From Cylindrobasidium torrendii FP15055 ss-10 (lineage: Eukaryota > Basidiomycota > Agaricomycetes > Agaricales > Physalacriaceae): 64,000 nucleotides of DNA. The stretch is from positions 1 through 64,000 of the forward strand of contig KN880447.1 in NCBI GenBank assembly GCA_000934385.1. The letters are read 5' to 3'. Position 1 is the stretch's first letter, and each line of letters opens with the position of its first letter. The notes below the pieces were generated by a model that was not told the origin of the DNA, did not search any database, and saw only the letters and a list, made by a program, of their open reading frames with translations. Both the position numbers and the translations under genes were made by a program. Shown here one piece after another: positions 42,674 to 54,679 of the stretch.

Positions 42674-45600
42674 ATGGCAGGCTTCCGGTTTCGACGGCAT
42701 GTGTCGGACGAGGACCGCGTCTTGAACCTTATATTTTCCGGCGGGCCTCCTCAAGACGAGGAAGACCTAGAGGACTTGGAGAAAGAGATTGACGAGCTTG
42801 ACAGTAGTCAGCGTCAGGAGCGTTTCGAGGCTGCCAATAAGCGGCCTTCCATCTACGTTAAAGTATTCGAAGGTGCGTGTGCCTAAAATCATTGTTTACG
42901 GTGCGGCGCTTATTTATATCGTCAGAGATGCTTTCCGAGGTAGAGGGATTTGAGGATCACCTCTTCAACAAAGATGAACTGCGTGTCATAAATGCACTCA
43001 AGACATTGGATTGTGCGTAACCCGTTCTATCGTCACTTCATCATCCTGAATACATATAGACGCGTCCCGCTATCTTCTTGTACGATTACTTTGTCGCAAT
43101 CGTGGGCGCTGGCTGCGATACAAACACCTCGAGCGGTATGTATCCGAGATAGGAGAACATGGGATTCGTGAGGGCATGAATATACTTGCCAAGCCACTGC
43201 CCGCGCCAGTAGAAATTATCGACCTCACAAGCGACGACGAAGACAATGGTCCTGTCGCAGGCCCATCGAATGAAACCAAGCCTATTGTTAATGCACCGAA
43301 GCTTGATTACTTCTGTTGTGACGAATCCCAAATGCCAGTCGAGCTGATTCTGGATACCCTCGACGTGTCCGACCTCAAGGCTCTAGCGAAAGACTTTCGA
43401 CTACCTTCAACTATGACTGTCAGCTTTTTCAATGTTTACTGTGACCTATATAAACGTACCCGCAGAGGAAAAGCGACATAAAAGCAGCATTGCTCAAGCA
43501 TGCTCACAACCAGACGGTTCTCCCCTCGAACTTGTCGCCTCACAAGAAGGGCAAGGACAAGGGCAAGTTCAAACAAACGACCCTGTCGTTTGCAGCTACG
43601 CCATCTTTGAAAAGTCTGTCTAGCAATTCCCAAGAGCAACGATTGAAGCAACTTGCTTCGAAGCGTCTTGGTGAGATGAGAAATAAAACCAGGACCATTC
43701 ATTCTTATCGTTCGTAGGCAAATGCATCAGTGTCAACCCCGACTTCCACCTCCTCATCCGCAGACTCTGTATTGTCTTCTACAGATGGTGCGCTCTCGCA
43801 TTTTCTCCACTCCTATAAAACTCATTCTGTGTGCTAGCATCCACATGCCTGAACATCTTATGCGACAGTCTCTTCTAAGCGAATTCAAGAAGCGTGTGTA
43901 TCCTTCCTACAATTACAAGCGCTCAAACATCTTTGAGACTCGGGAGAGTCTTCTTGCTTTTGAGAGGGCTCTTGAAGTGGAATATGAGCTACAGGCTGTC
44001 CTTGAAATTGACGACGACAAGCTAGAGGAGGAGACAACACCACAGAGAGCAGTAACACAGGAAGTCGACATGGATTCGGATATCGAAGAGATCTTACCAC
44101 CGCCTTCAGCTCTGGTGTTGAGGAGCTTAAAGGTTAAAGCCATGCTAGAGGAGAGTATACTGCCACGATGGCGAGAATGCGTAAAGCAAAAGGATGCGGA
44201 ACAAGGGAAGGGCGTCCGTCCGGGGCTGGATAGATTCGAGCCAGGTATGCCATTCCTTTGTTCCTCAGCACCAGCCAACATATCGCCCGCGCAGGCTTCA
44301 TATACACACGTATGGTCGGGAAAGGCAGCGAGGCGCTGGGGCATCTCAAAGAGTACCAAGCCGAAGTGGATATTCTGAATGAGCTGTTGGGGCAGCGCCA
44401 CTGGCGGAGAGGCAGGCGTGGTCGATGGTACGAGCGGCGTGCGCTGGTGACCATTACATACCTGTCCAAAGTCGAAGGCAAGAAGCGCAAGAATAACACG
44501 GTGTTGCGGCGCGCGAGGGCAGAGCTGGTGCAGGCTTTAGAAGATGAGGATACGCACATTGGTGGGCTACTCCTTTTGGACTACGCGAAGTTGTGCTGAG
44601 CCGGTGTGACAATGTAGTGTGCCGACCAGGTCTGCTGAGGCGATTGCAGAAGCTGGAGAAGACGCTGAAGATACCGGAGGAGGAGCGCGCGCAGTCGGAA
44701 GGACACCTGAAGGAGCCGGAACTGGTCGAGGTGCGTGCGTCGAGAGTAAGAGATGATCCACCTTGGGCGCGCAAGGATAAAGAGAATGAACCTCCGAACG
44801 GAGAACGCAGATGGGGAAAGAAATCCATCTGGTTAGGCGACAAGAACGAAGAGGTAGATGTGGAGACGCGGGCTCTACAGGACTATGAGAAATCGGGGTA
44901 CAAAGGGTGAGTGCCTCCTTTGACTAGCCTGACTGGGTGTGCCGCTCATCAGGAGGGCAGTTTTCATGCCGAGACTAGAATTGTGACTACGATATTTGGG
45001 CTGTTGTTCTGGGATGTGATATTTGCGGACGTTCCCGGGGCATTCGAGACGAAGTTCCAAGTCGCTCCATTGGACATCGCGGAGGACTCCTTCTACCAGG
45101 CGCGCAAGCAACTCATCGATACTCGATTGCAGGATATCAGGGAAGGAAAAGCGCTAGAAATTGCTGAACGACATGACAAGACTTATAGATCGACCAGCAC
45201 TTGGTGTGTAGGCGTGCGATGGGACCTCTGCCCTAAGGAAGACCTTCTTGAGATCATCGAGGTAATACTGATTCCGTTCGCGTAGACATCTAAGAAACCT
45301 CTGACCGGTACTTAGTGCTTCTCTGGAGCGTCATTGGCCATGCTATGCGAATTGTTTTGCGAGGACTATTCCGGCCGTAATAGCGGAGTACCGGACCTTA
45401 TTGTGTGGAAGTACGAGGCGAGGGAGGTCAAATTCGTCGAGGTGAAAGGGCCCGGGGATAGGCCCCAAGAAAACCAAAAACTCTGGTTCGACGCCCTCCA
45501 CAGAGCGGACATTCTGGTCGAATTATGCAAGGTGGTGGATCTGGACGCCAAAGTGAAGCGCATCAATGCTAAGTTAAAGCGCAAGGCAGAGGCGGAGGCG

Positions 45601-45729
45601 GAGGCGCTCTCGGGAGATGAAGAAATACGCGTGAAGAAGCGTTTGCACAGTGAAGAAATATGTACTAGCAAAGCAGAACTCGACGAATATGGCGGCGAGA
45701 TTCAAATTGTTGGTGCACCGCATGTTTAA
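42674..45729 (+). CDS. FAN1: Fanconi-associated nuclease Fan1
   Basis: Ten exons: 42674-42872, 42926-43012, 43060-43418, 43466-43670, 43718-43787, 43838-44244, 44295-44561, 44618-44906, 44961-45261 and 45316-45729. They give 865 residues. The N-terminal part contains SRYLLVRLLCRNRGRWLRY and a SAP-like DNA-binding helix pair (LKALAKDFRLPSTMTRKSDI). A TPR-like helical middle follows. The C-terminal VRR-Nuc domain has the PD-(D/E)xK pattern: GVPDLIVW and VEVKGPGDRPQENQKLW (about residues 748-775). Fan1 is a structure-specific 5' flap nuclease and 5'-3' exonuclease that unhooks interstrand DNA crosslinks. The N-terminal UBZ finger of animal FAN1 is missing, as usual in fungi. A basic tail follows the nuclease domain. 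Confidence 0.95.
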
Positions 45730-46351
45730 TCTACTATTATTTTACAGAAACTGGTTATGGAGTATCCTATGTAACGTTAGCGTGCTAGTCTACCTAACAG
45801 ACCCAGAACGCTGTCTTTCGGTAGATGAGCAACTACATTATTGAGAACTTAGCACTTGCTAAGTACCACTTGCGATGCAATCACATGGATTGATCAAACC
45901 CACAACCCTGGGGCCTGGCTCAGTCAGTAGCACGGGGCTTGTCCTGTCCCGATCAAATCTTTTGCACTGGTACAGCTTTGCCTCCCTCACTTGTGGAGCC
46001 CGAATGTCTCTTCCTCTTACCACCATCGTTGGCTGAGGTCCCTCAACCCATCTCTCTTTCGGGGGAGAATCTCCAGCGTCACTGCCAACCGGAGCACACG
46101 GACAACGGAGTCAGCAACCCACGAACGCAAAGTAGACGCGACGTCCTCAGCGACCCAAGCACAAACGACGGACACTTGCCTTATTCAGGACACCAGTACA
46201 AACCACGAGCTGCGGCTCGTTCAAATATCAGCTTCGGACACGTACATTCGACCAACCTGAGTCACCCTCGACACAGCTAACAGCCAACCCAGTGCGGTTT
46301 CGTTAGCGAGCCCTGCGCCCCCCATCCACCTCTATCTCTCCTACCTTCTAC
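45730..46351. other. Intergenic region; leader and promoter of the RING gene
   Basis: These 622 bases lie between FAN1 and the RING protein, both on the plus strand. Pyrimidine-rich sequence just before 46352 looks like a 5' leader. Open frames at 45939-46280 and 45991-46260 are unconvincing. Confidence 0.5.
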
Positions 46352-48593
46352 ATGCCTCTCTACGTCCATTCGTCGTCGACCTGCGACGTCTGCCTTCGTA
46401 ACTATGCCGCCGACCTCCAACCATATGGGATTCCCTGTGGACATATATTTTGCAAGGAGTGAGTGCGCTACTGCATTTCTACGTCCTTCTGCCGCCATTC
46501 TTTCTCTTTACTGACAATTCGTTCTAGCTGCCTTGCTCGTATCCTGAGTACCCGAGAAGAGCAGCGCACTATAAATCTGTCCACTATCCCCGCTCGGGGC
46601 GAATGCCCGCTGTGCCGTCGTAACTACCGTGACTTGGAATCAGCGAAACGACTACGGGTTGACATCTTGGATGCAATACGTGTCTCTCCAAACAAAGAAG
46701 ACCAAGCTACGCTAGAACGTGAGTTGAAAGAGCGGGAGGACGATGCTCTTGTCCGGCGGTGGCTCCAAGTGCACCCCGATGATAGTGTAACGCTCGAGGA
46801 GCTGGAGCAACGCATGGAAACTCGAGAGGACTTGGTCCGTTCTATCTTCGCATGACAACTGCCGCGTGCTGAATCAGTAACAGCGTGCTATCGTGGCCGC
46901 TCTGAAGCGCCTGAGGTCGAAGGAGCAGGAAGAAGCCTTGCAGCGGTACGTTGTCTCTTGAGCGGGCACCTTCCATGTATTGACACTCTATAGACGAGTC
47001 GCTGAGCTGACCTCGGAGCTTAATCAACTCAGTGAATACGTTCACCACCTCGAAAGCACAACAGTCCGCGCGGTGGACCGCAAAGGCAAAGGCAAAGCAC
47101 CGGACTTTCCCGCCCTCGAGAGAACAGATAGGGCAGATGCGCGTATGATGGATGCCAATTCTTCGGGGCTCCCGCCCAAGAAACACAAGAAGCATCGTGA
47201 TGTCACCCCTCTCGATATTGCCAACGACGCGACCGCAGTACTATCCGCCAGAACCATCAGCAACCCTCTTCCCCTGCCACCACAAGATGTCGCATTCGAC
47301 AACCGTCATGCCGTGCACAACTCATTCACCACACCCTTCGTGCCCCCTCTTCTTCTGCCCCTCGAGTCGACGCCGCCACGACCTGACGCGGAACTTCACT
47401 CAGACAGGAAGAAGAAAGGACCGAAGAAAAGCAAGCAAACGCCTGAAGAGAAGGGGGAAGAAATGAAAGCCATCATCCGGGAGGGTATTTGGGGAACAAA
47501 TGCTACACCAGCAGTAATTCCGCACACTCTGCCTCGCTCGACAGTGGACCTGCCCGCGACTAGTGGTGCACATGCACACAGTTCACTTTCTGGAAGAGCT
47601 CGACCGGGGCCACAGAGCCCGCCCACGCCTGTCCCCCCTGCCAATGTGTTTTCGCCCCCAATGCTGGCAAACCCGTATCTTCCAAATGGAGTCGTCCCTC
47701 CCATCCCGCTAGCCATGCCTGCGCAACAGCAGAACCGTGTTGTGTCTGACCCTGTTCGCTCTATGTCGGAGACGACCCCAAGAATGACGAAGCGAACATC
47801 ACCTCAAGCTGCTACGGCACCACCGCCACCGCCTGCCCCGCCTGCAGTTCTTCCCATGTCGCCCCCGGATTCTACTGGGAATTTGTCTGGTATATCATCA
47901 CCGCAATCCATCTTGACCGACACTCCCGCTGTTTTGACGACCTCGCGTGCTTTACCAACGCATTTGCAGGAGCCACACAATCCTTCTGCCAAAACGTCGG
48001 TCCGCACTTCACCGCCCCAACAACCCACCACTACAAACGCTACTCCCCGGAACGGTACAACACAGCGGACTTCCCCACCCTCCGCTGGCCCGTCGCAACC
48101 CGTTCAAGCTACCGCTTCCAAACCTCCCGCCTCAAGGCGGCGTCAGTCCATTGATCTTCCGGCCGTGTCGGCGCCATCGCTCACGGCGAGCACTTCTGGT
48201 GAACGTCGCGTCCGGTTCATGGAGAATCCAGCGATTTCGGGGCCACAACGTCGACAGCCTCCAGCAGCCGCTCGTCGCCGCCCACAACAGTCGACTGACG
48301 GATACGCTTCAGATTCGCAACTGGACGATACACCACGCGACCTTGGAGATGTTTCACTGTCGCCTATTCTCTCGCCTGGTTCGGCTATGGGGACGTCTGT
48401 GTTGTCTCCAGGCAGCGCCAACGCACCCATTTCCCCGGATGTTCTTGCTATGTCTCCCAACAGTGAGGCGGTGACGGGACTCGGCTTAGACATCAATGCA
48501 CCTGCTTTGCCAGCGGCGTGGGCTGCACCGACGCCAATCAGGAATTTGGACGGGTTCTTGCGGTCGTTCAGCGACGGCCAACATTTAGACTAA
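46352..48593 (+). CDS. RING-finger protein with coiled coil and long disordered tail
   Basis: Exons 46352-46458, 46528-46834, 46884-46945 and 46994-48593 give 691 residues. A C3HC4-type RING sits at residues 11-70: CDVCLRNY, CGHIFCKDC and CPLCRRNY. A charged helical region (ERELKEREDDALVRRWL) and a coiled coil across the third intron (KRLRSKEQEEALQRRVAELT) follow. The remaining 450 residues are Pro/Ser/Thr-rich with a basic patch (KKHKKHRD). The combination suggests an E3 ubiquitin ligase that dimerises through its coiled coil, but I cannot name substrate or pathway. The third exon is only 62 bases; the donor GTCCGT at 46835 was chosen because reading on hits a stop at 46855. Confidence 0.8.
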
Positions 48594-49175
48594 CGAAACT
48601 CGCGAATTGTTTATTGATGTATTTACTTACCTATGGGCTTGGCTAATTCTCTTTCGTCGCTGTGATCCTACAAACCAAGTGCAATTGTTGTATGTATGTA
48701 CGTCTGGTAGGGATGTGCCTAGCTTCCTGAATATTTATGTAGCTATAGGATATCGGATAATACGCGACTACATATGCATCAAATTATGGACATTCCCTGG
48801 TCGAACCCTCCCTTCTCGTGCATGTTTTTCGTTCCTTTCTTTGTTCACCAGATTTGTCAGCGTCGGCTTGTGGTATCTCATTGACATTGACAGACGGGTA
48901 ACTATTCGTTGAGACTTAAAGTTTGCCTGCCTTGCAGGAGTCGGTGAGGTTGGGCCATTGATCACATAATCGCGACCACCGTGAAAAAGCGCAAGGTCAT
49001 CCACAATATGTGTTACCGCTTTGTCCGGGGATTTGTGATGCGGCGAAGAGATGGGGCGAATTCAAGCGCAGCACAGCTAAAGCTTACCGAGACCATTCAC
49101 GGGGCTTCAAAGTTGACAATTTGAAGACTGCATCTTCAAGCACTCGCAGATGTAGCAAAGAATGTGTCATTCGAA
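48594..49175. other. Convergent intergenic region
   Basis: This is the space between the 3' ends of the RING gene (plus) and the Asterix-like gene (minus). I find no gene. Confidence 0.5.
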
Positions 49176-49727
49176 CTAGGAAGCTGGGTCTTCCGCCGCA
49201 ATCTTTTGCCGAGTGATGAGGAACAGAGGCATGTACGATGCAACCAAAGCGGACAGGCAAAGGCTGCAAGAGCTGTCGTGAGAAACAAAGTACAAATAAA
49301 TGCAGTGATAAACGTACAGCATGTTGGACAAGGCGCCGCTGCCGCCTTCCTTTGCACGAAGGGGGTGCTGGTTGATGAACGAGTTGACTCCGAACATAAC
49401 CGCTCTGCAAGATCTTGTTCAGGACGGTGGAACTCGCACAGGCAAGTAAGCGGAGGACTCAACGGCCATGCTAAGAATCTGCATACGGCCATTAGACGAA
49501 TTCATTTGAAAGGAAAGTAGGCGCATACCGATTCTTGGTCATCATAATGAGACCAGAAAACAACATTCCCGGTGTGCCCATCCCGTCTTTTTGTAGATAG
49601 CTTTAGCTTGACACGTACTGTTTCTAGTGAGGGACGCACCAGATGCCTCTTTGTACCAGTTTGGGTTCGACGGGAAGGCGAACTTGGTCTCGAGTGCCGG
49701 GTCTCTGGGATCCTCTTTCGAACTCAT
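49176..49727 (-). CDS. Asterix-like ER membrane protein (WDR83OS family)
   Basis: Exons 49727-49640, 49586-49529, 49478-49440, 49404-49318 and 49272-49176 give 122 residues. The N-terminus SSKEDPRDPALETKFAFPSN and the core MLFSGLIMMTKNRFLAWPL and INQHPLRAKEGGSG resemble Asterix/UPF0139 proteins, which have three hydrophobic segments. In animals Asterix (PAT10) pairs with CCDC47 as an intramembrane chaperone for multipass proteins in the ER. The middle is uncertain: to keep frame between FLAWPL and VMFGVNSFINQ an intron of only 35 bases (49405-49439) is needed, which is very short for this genome. The ends of the gene are well supported. Confidence 0.65.
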
Positions 49728-50086
49728 TATTGGCCGGCTGATGGTGGAATAAGGTCAAGCAGCGCGATCGGCATTGCGAACTTGGATGTGCAGAGTATAC
49801 TGAGGCTTGAGCGCATGCGCAACGAGCATTTTGCCTGCAGTGTTGCGCGCCCATGATACGCCGCCGTGCCCAATTTCAACGCAGCACCCATGGCCACTGC
49901 GGTAAGTATCTGTGGCGTGCGCACGCCATGGAATCGGGACCTTTGCTGCGAGAAGCTGTGTTGAGGAGCATTGATCGAATGTCATCATCGCCTTCTCTAC
50001 CTCCCACCACAACGGTGTCCATCCGTTCTCCTCTTCTTCTTTCTTCTTGGTGCCTCTAGTAGCGCATCTCTCCTTCTTCCCACATT
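49728..50086. other. Divergent promoter region
   Basis: These 359 bases separate the Asterix-like gene (minus) and the LEA-2 gene (plus). A pyrimidine-rich leader (TCTTCTTTCTTCTT) lies just before 50087. I see no gene. Confidence 0.55.
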
Positions 50087-51282
50087 ATGGCATACCAGGA
50101 TCCGTACGCAGCGCAATACGGGCGCCATGATGAGCAGCAGCCCTACCGAGCGACCAGTCCAGAGCAGTTCAACCCTTACGCCAATCATGCGGGAGGCACA
50201 CAGCCATACGACCAGGGTGGATATGGGTACTCGACCGGATATCGTGACGAGCCGTATAGCAATGACCCATACTACCAACAACCTCATGCCGGAGCGACAG
50301 GGCCGTACAGTACGACAGCGCCCCCAACTTCCACCGCATTCGAAGCGACGCCCTATACATCAGAAAAGTGAGCGCTTTACTATCCCATTCATCTAGGTCT
50401 CATCTTGTCAAAGGCCCGCAAACGTGAAGGCATATCGCAATGATACATATGGCGAAAATCGCTGGACGAAAGTGCGTGTAGTTCGTGAACCCTTATGGCC
50501 TGTGGCTGATACTCTGTCAAGGGATCACGCGTGGGCTGCTTTGGCCGTTTCTTCTGCTGTACCTTCCTCATTGTTGTCTTCATATTCGTGTCTATCATCC
50601 TTTCCTTGGCGTTGGTACGCGATTCCTGTGACAATACAGCTCAAAGGCTATTTCTCATGGCATGATCTTTAGTGGATCCGACCACCCGCTGTGAGCATCG
50701 GAGATGTTACGCAACCGGAAAGTGGTAGCCAATTCCAACTCACCAACGACGGCGTGAAAATCAACTTTCAGCTCAACGTAACGTGAGTACGTTGTCCAAT
50801 TCTTGACTTAGAGGCTGACTTGATCAGTGTCAACAACCCTAATTACTTCGGCGTATCGCTCAAGAAAGTGGAAACGACGCTTTTCTACCCCATCAACAAT
50901 ACCGACATTGGTGGGGGTGTCACAAAGGATGTGACTTTTGATTCCCATTCGAATAAGACTATCACCTTCCCATTTTCCATCGACTACAGCTCCAGCATCG
51001 ACCCGAACAACGCGATCTTGTTGGATCTATTGAGCAAATGTGGAATCACTGGCACTGCTAGTGATATTACCGTTTCATACGACATTCAAGTGCGTTTGCT
51101 TCTCGAGCTGGAGTATGCATTTCTCTAACATACCTTGACAGCTGAGTATCCGTGTTTTGATGGTCACCGTGTCACCTACGGTGTCGAACAAGTTCTCTTT
51201 CGCGTGCCCGTTGGATCAGGATACGCTTTCAGGCCTTCTGGGAGACTCAGGTCTCGATGTCGGTAGCATCCTTGGTGGTTGA
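50087..51282 (+). CDS. LEA-2 domain (NDR1/HIN1-like) single-pass membrane protein
   Basis: Exons 50087-50367, 50414-50471, 50522-50614, 50673-50782, 50828-51089 and 51142-51282 give 314 residues. The first 95 residues are Tyr/Gln/Pro-rich and disordered (YQDPYAAQYGRHDEQQPY). A Cys-flanked transmembrane helix (CCTFLIVVFIFVSIILSLAL) is followed by an LEA-2 beta-sandwich (VNNPNYFGVSLKKVETTLFYP). In plants such proteins act at the plasma membrane in stress responses; in fungi a lipid-transfer or membrane-contact role has been proposed for related domains. No signal peptide is present, so the beta domain should be extracytosolic with a cytosolic N-terminus. Confidence 0.82.
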
Positions 51283-51420
51283 GTGTCGTACATCGACACT
51301 CATCATCAGGCCCCTGCCTGACTATGGACACAACAGACTTTGCATCTAAATGTTCTGTATCATATATATGGACTGTAGTCTACGATAGCATGCTTTATTT
51401 GACCTGCTTGCTTGCCGACT

Positions 51421-52691
51421 CTAACCTCCGGAGACTGGACAGATGACTGCGACCTCGGCGCCATCAACCAGTTCAAAACCCTTGGGATTATCTATCATTT
51501 CTTCATCAACGCTCCATTGGCTTGTCGCAAGGATTTTTTCTAATCCAACGTTTGGATGGCGAGCGGTGAGAATGTCCGCAAGTTGAGAAAGGTAAAAGCC
51601 TTTCATAGGGATATTCATGGTCTCTTCGTCGACGCCAGCAGCAGTAAGCGCCCCTGCGAAGTAGAGGACGGTTATTCGAGCATGGAGTTCGACGGTCCAC
51701 CATATGGGCTGTGAGGTGTTGACAAGGACGACAGGTGATGAAGGAAGGAGGTGATTGGATGTTGAGACAAGTCCATCGAAAGAAGATTCACGATTCGCTG
51801 GTCAATGGTTAGGAATGCTTGGGGTCGGTGTGAAAAGCTTACTCAAGTCCCATTCCAGCCCACTGGTGGAGAGGACGCTTCCAGCATTCCCAACAGGTAG
51901 AAGCCCACAGGTCTTTCCCAAGACGTTATGGTCGATGTGAATGAGATGTTCTCCCTGTACAGTTTCATAATCTCGTTCTTGAGGTTGTGTCATATGTACA
52001 TGCACTTACAGAGTTGAGTACCCAGCCAAGATTGTCATCTGTGACTGCAAAGACACGCTTTGTGTGGTCTTTGCGTAGTTTGTGGAGATAGGCCAGTGTG
52101 TGTATCGTCTGGTCGAGGCGGCCAGCTAATCCGCCCAGAAGGATGATCTCCCATACCTAAACGCAATGTGACGAGTTATAAGACGCTTGAAGGGGTGCAG
52201 CCGCGATACGATACCTCGCCATTCTGTCGCTTGGTAATTGCGTCCATGCATTTCATGAGATCTGTTGAATTCTGGTCATGATCTTGTGTGACGGATACAC
52301 CCTATGAAACATCTATCCAGGCAAGAACGAGAGTTATGGATATGATATACCTTGCTTGTGTAGTACCCCCGTGCGTCTCCTCTCAAAGAGTCCAAGTCAC
52401 CGATAACCGCGTCTGGGATGAAGCTAGATGATTGAGTTGGTATAGTCCGTTTTTGTATGATGCTCACTTTGCCTGTGGTGTTGCAGTGTCGTATAGCCTA
52501 TTTGCACCCCCATCTGCACAATATTTGAGGTGGCATTTGTTCCAGAGCCGCGATAGCAATGTCAATGAGAACGGTTGATTGAGGATTATCAAAGCTCGTT
52601 TCGGTGTCTGAGGTGATTTGACGGAGGAAGAAGAAGAAGGGCTTATGAAGTCCACGTTCCAGACCGTGGGTTCCGATTTGGCGGCAGACAT
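51421..52691 (-). CDS. THI80: Thiamine pyrophosphokinase fused in frame to a MoaD domain
   Basis: Exons 52691-52468, 52423-52351, 52301-52210, 52157-52010, 51954-51843 and 51797-51421 give 341 residues. The TPK part shows [74 protein letters not shown], and the C-terminal GLVSTSNH and IWWTVEL. It transfers pyrophosphate from ATP to thiamine. Straight after IWWTVEL the same frame continues as [19 protein letters not shown] and ends [13 protein letters not shown], a full MoaD/MOCS2A with the Gly-Gly tail that carries the thiocarboxylate for molybdopterin synthesis. No in-frame ATG precedes the MoaD first strand inside this exon. One weak point: just before GGLAGRLDQ the frame holds only if the second of two tandem GTATCG donors is used. 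Confidence 0.85.
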
Positions 52692-52828
52692 GGCAGACGA
52701 GCAGGAAGCGTGCTAAAGGTCCCGCTCACGGACGATCGAGGTGATATCACAGCGTGATCACCACTGAGCCTTCCTCCCGACTTATACTATGCGGTCTAGC
52801 CACGTCCTCCTCTTACATCCATACACCC

Positions 52829-54679
52829 ATGTCGAACGCAGGAATCCTGCAAATCACACCTCCGAAGGAACTCAACCAGGATGACCGCGACAACGTCTTC
52901 GAACACATCTACCGACGTCTTGCCGCTCATCGAAACACCGCTCTGTTGTTGGCAGATGTCGAATCCACGCTTTCTTCACACCCCGACTCGGTGAAGCAGA
53001 AGAGAAGAGACGAAGTTGAGCATGCCCTCAACAACTGGGCTCAATCCCTCCTTCAGCAAGCATACACGGCCTGCGCACAGCCAGAGAAAGGTGCGCAACT
53101 CCCATGATTTCTTTGCAGTATAATTGAAATTCCTGCCAGAGAAATGTCCCATGCTTGATCCATTCACGGACACATCTACGCGAGAACTTGCGCCGCTTCC
53201 TGCAAAAGACCAACTTACACGCATCTTGAACGCAATCCTCTTCCTCGATGTCACATCTACCAAGCAGTTCTCATCCCAAACGCGCGTCTTTCTGCGCAGT
53301 ATCGGCCATGTCGACGAAGACGTCATTGTATTCGCGCTCAAGCACCCTGAAGAAGCCATTGAGCAGGCGCAGAAACAGGCGGATGAGACTACCAAGAAAC
53401 ATGCCAGCAAGGGCAAGGCGCTCAGGATGGTCGGCGTGGGTCTTAGCGCTGTTGCTGGCGGCGTCCTTGTTGGCGTAACAGGCGGTCTGGCCGCTCCACT
53501 TGTAGGCGCTGCGGTTGGATCCGTCCTAGGTGTTTTCGGCATTGGCGGGACCGTCGTCGGTGTTCTGGCAGCAGGATTGGCGGGATCCTCGGTCGTATGC
53601 GGGGCACTGTTTGGCGCTTATGGGGCAAAACGCACTTCGGAAATGATTGGGAGACACACTCAAGAGATACGCGACCTAGCGCTGCTTCCCGTCTGGCAGC
53701 AGACTGACGAGGGCACTTTGTCTGTTCGATTGTGTATCAGCGGCTGGCTGCGGGATGACACGGACGTGACAGAGCCTTGGGATGTTTTTGAAGAGGCCGA
53801 TACGTTCGCGCTTCGCTGGGTGCGTTCATTTTATCCATCTTCGGTCCACAAGTTCAACGAAATGTCCAGGAAGTTGAGACTCTGAAAGAATTGTCCGACG
53901 CGTTGTATACGCTCGTTACAGACCAGACCATGACCATGATCAAAGTACAGGTCATCAAACGGACAATGTTCGCCAGTCTCATGGCTGCACTGGCTCCCAC
54001 CGCTTGGATCAAGATTGGTCGTATCATAGGCGAGTATTCTCAAACCTACATTCCAATGGTCGCTCACTAGCTGAAAGACAACCCTTGGTCCAATGCCATC
54101 GCTCGCGCGAACAAAGCTGGCAGGGTGCTTGGCGACCTTCTGGCTAATCGTGTTTTTGGGACGCGCCCTGTCACACTTACAGGCTATTCACTCGGCGCGC
54201 TAGTTATTTTGGAAGCACTGAAGTATCTCGCGGCACTTCCTCCCAAAGACACCATCGGCCTCATTGAGGATGTATTCCTCTTCGGCACACCAGCATCCAC
54301 CGACGAGCGAACTTGGTCGAGCGTACGACGGCTCGTCGCAGGTCGTCTGGTCAATGGCTACGCAAGCAACGACTATGTCCTTAATGTTTTGTCCCGTGTT
54401 TCGAATTGGTCGTGGAATGTCGCTGGCCTCGAACGGGTGAATGTCAAGGATGTCGAGAATGTGCAATGTGACTTCGTGGATGGACATACAAGATGGAGGG
54501 GTATGATTGGAAGGGCATTGATGGCGGTAGGCTCACCGGGAATCAACCCAGACAAGGTGGACAGTCAAATGAGGGAAGTAGATGAACGGGACAATGGGGA
54601 GATCGAGCTGAACAGCGGAAAGGAGGCCCAAGGAAAGCATATGGATTTCACTTCAAACAACACGGCCCCGCTGCGTTGA
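52829..54679 (+). CDS. DUF726/TMCO4-type membrane hydrolase
   Basis: Exons 52829-53090, 53140-53819, 53870-54029 and 54078-54679 give 567 residues. The N-terminus is helical. Residues about 200-270 are a Gly/Ala/Val-rich membrane hairpin (GLSAVAGGVLVGVTGGLAAP and onwards). The C-terminal alpha/beta-hydrolase part has the nucleophile motif TGYSLGALVI (G-x-S-x-G) and FLFGTPAS. Yeast YFL034W and animal TMCO4 share this DUF726 architecture; the substrate is unknown. The third intron (54030-54077) starts with GC: with it the conserved GRIIDNPWSNA is intact. A GT alternative (GTATCA at 54021) would delete the GRIID core. Confidence 0.85.

Noticed and set aside
51506..51703. An out-of-frame MoaD-region ORF starting MVDRRTPC
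   Set aside because: It overlaps the TPK-MoaD exon in another frame and has no family similarity.
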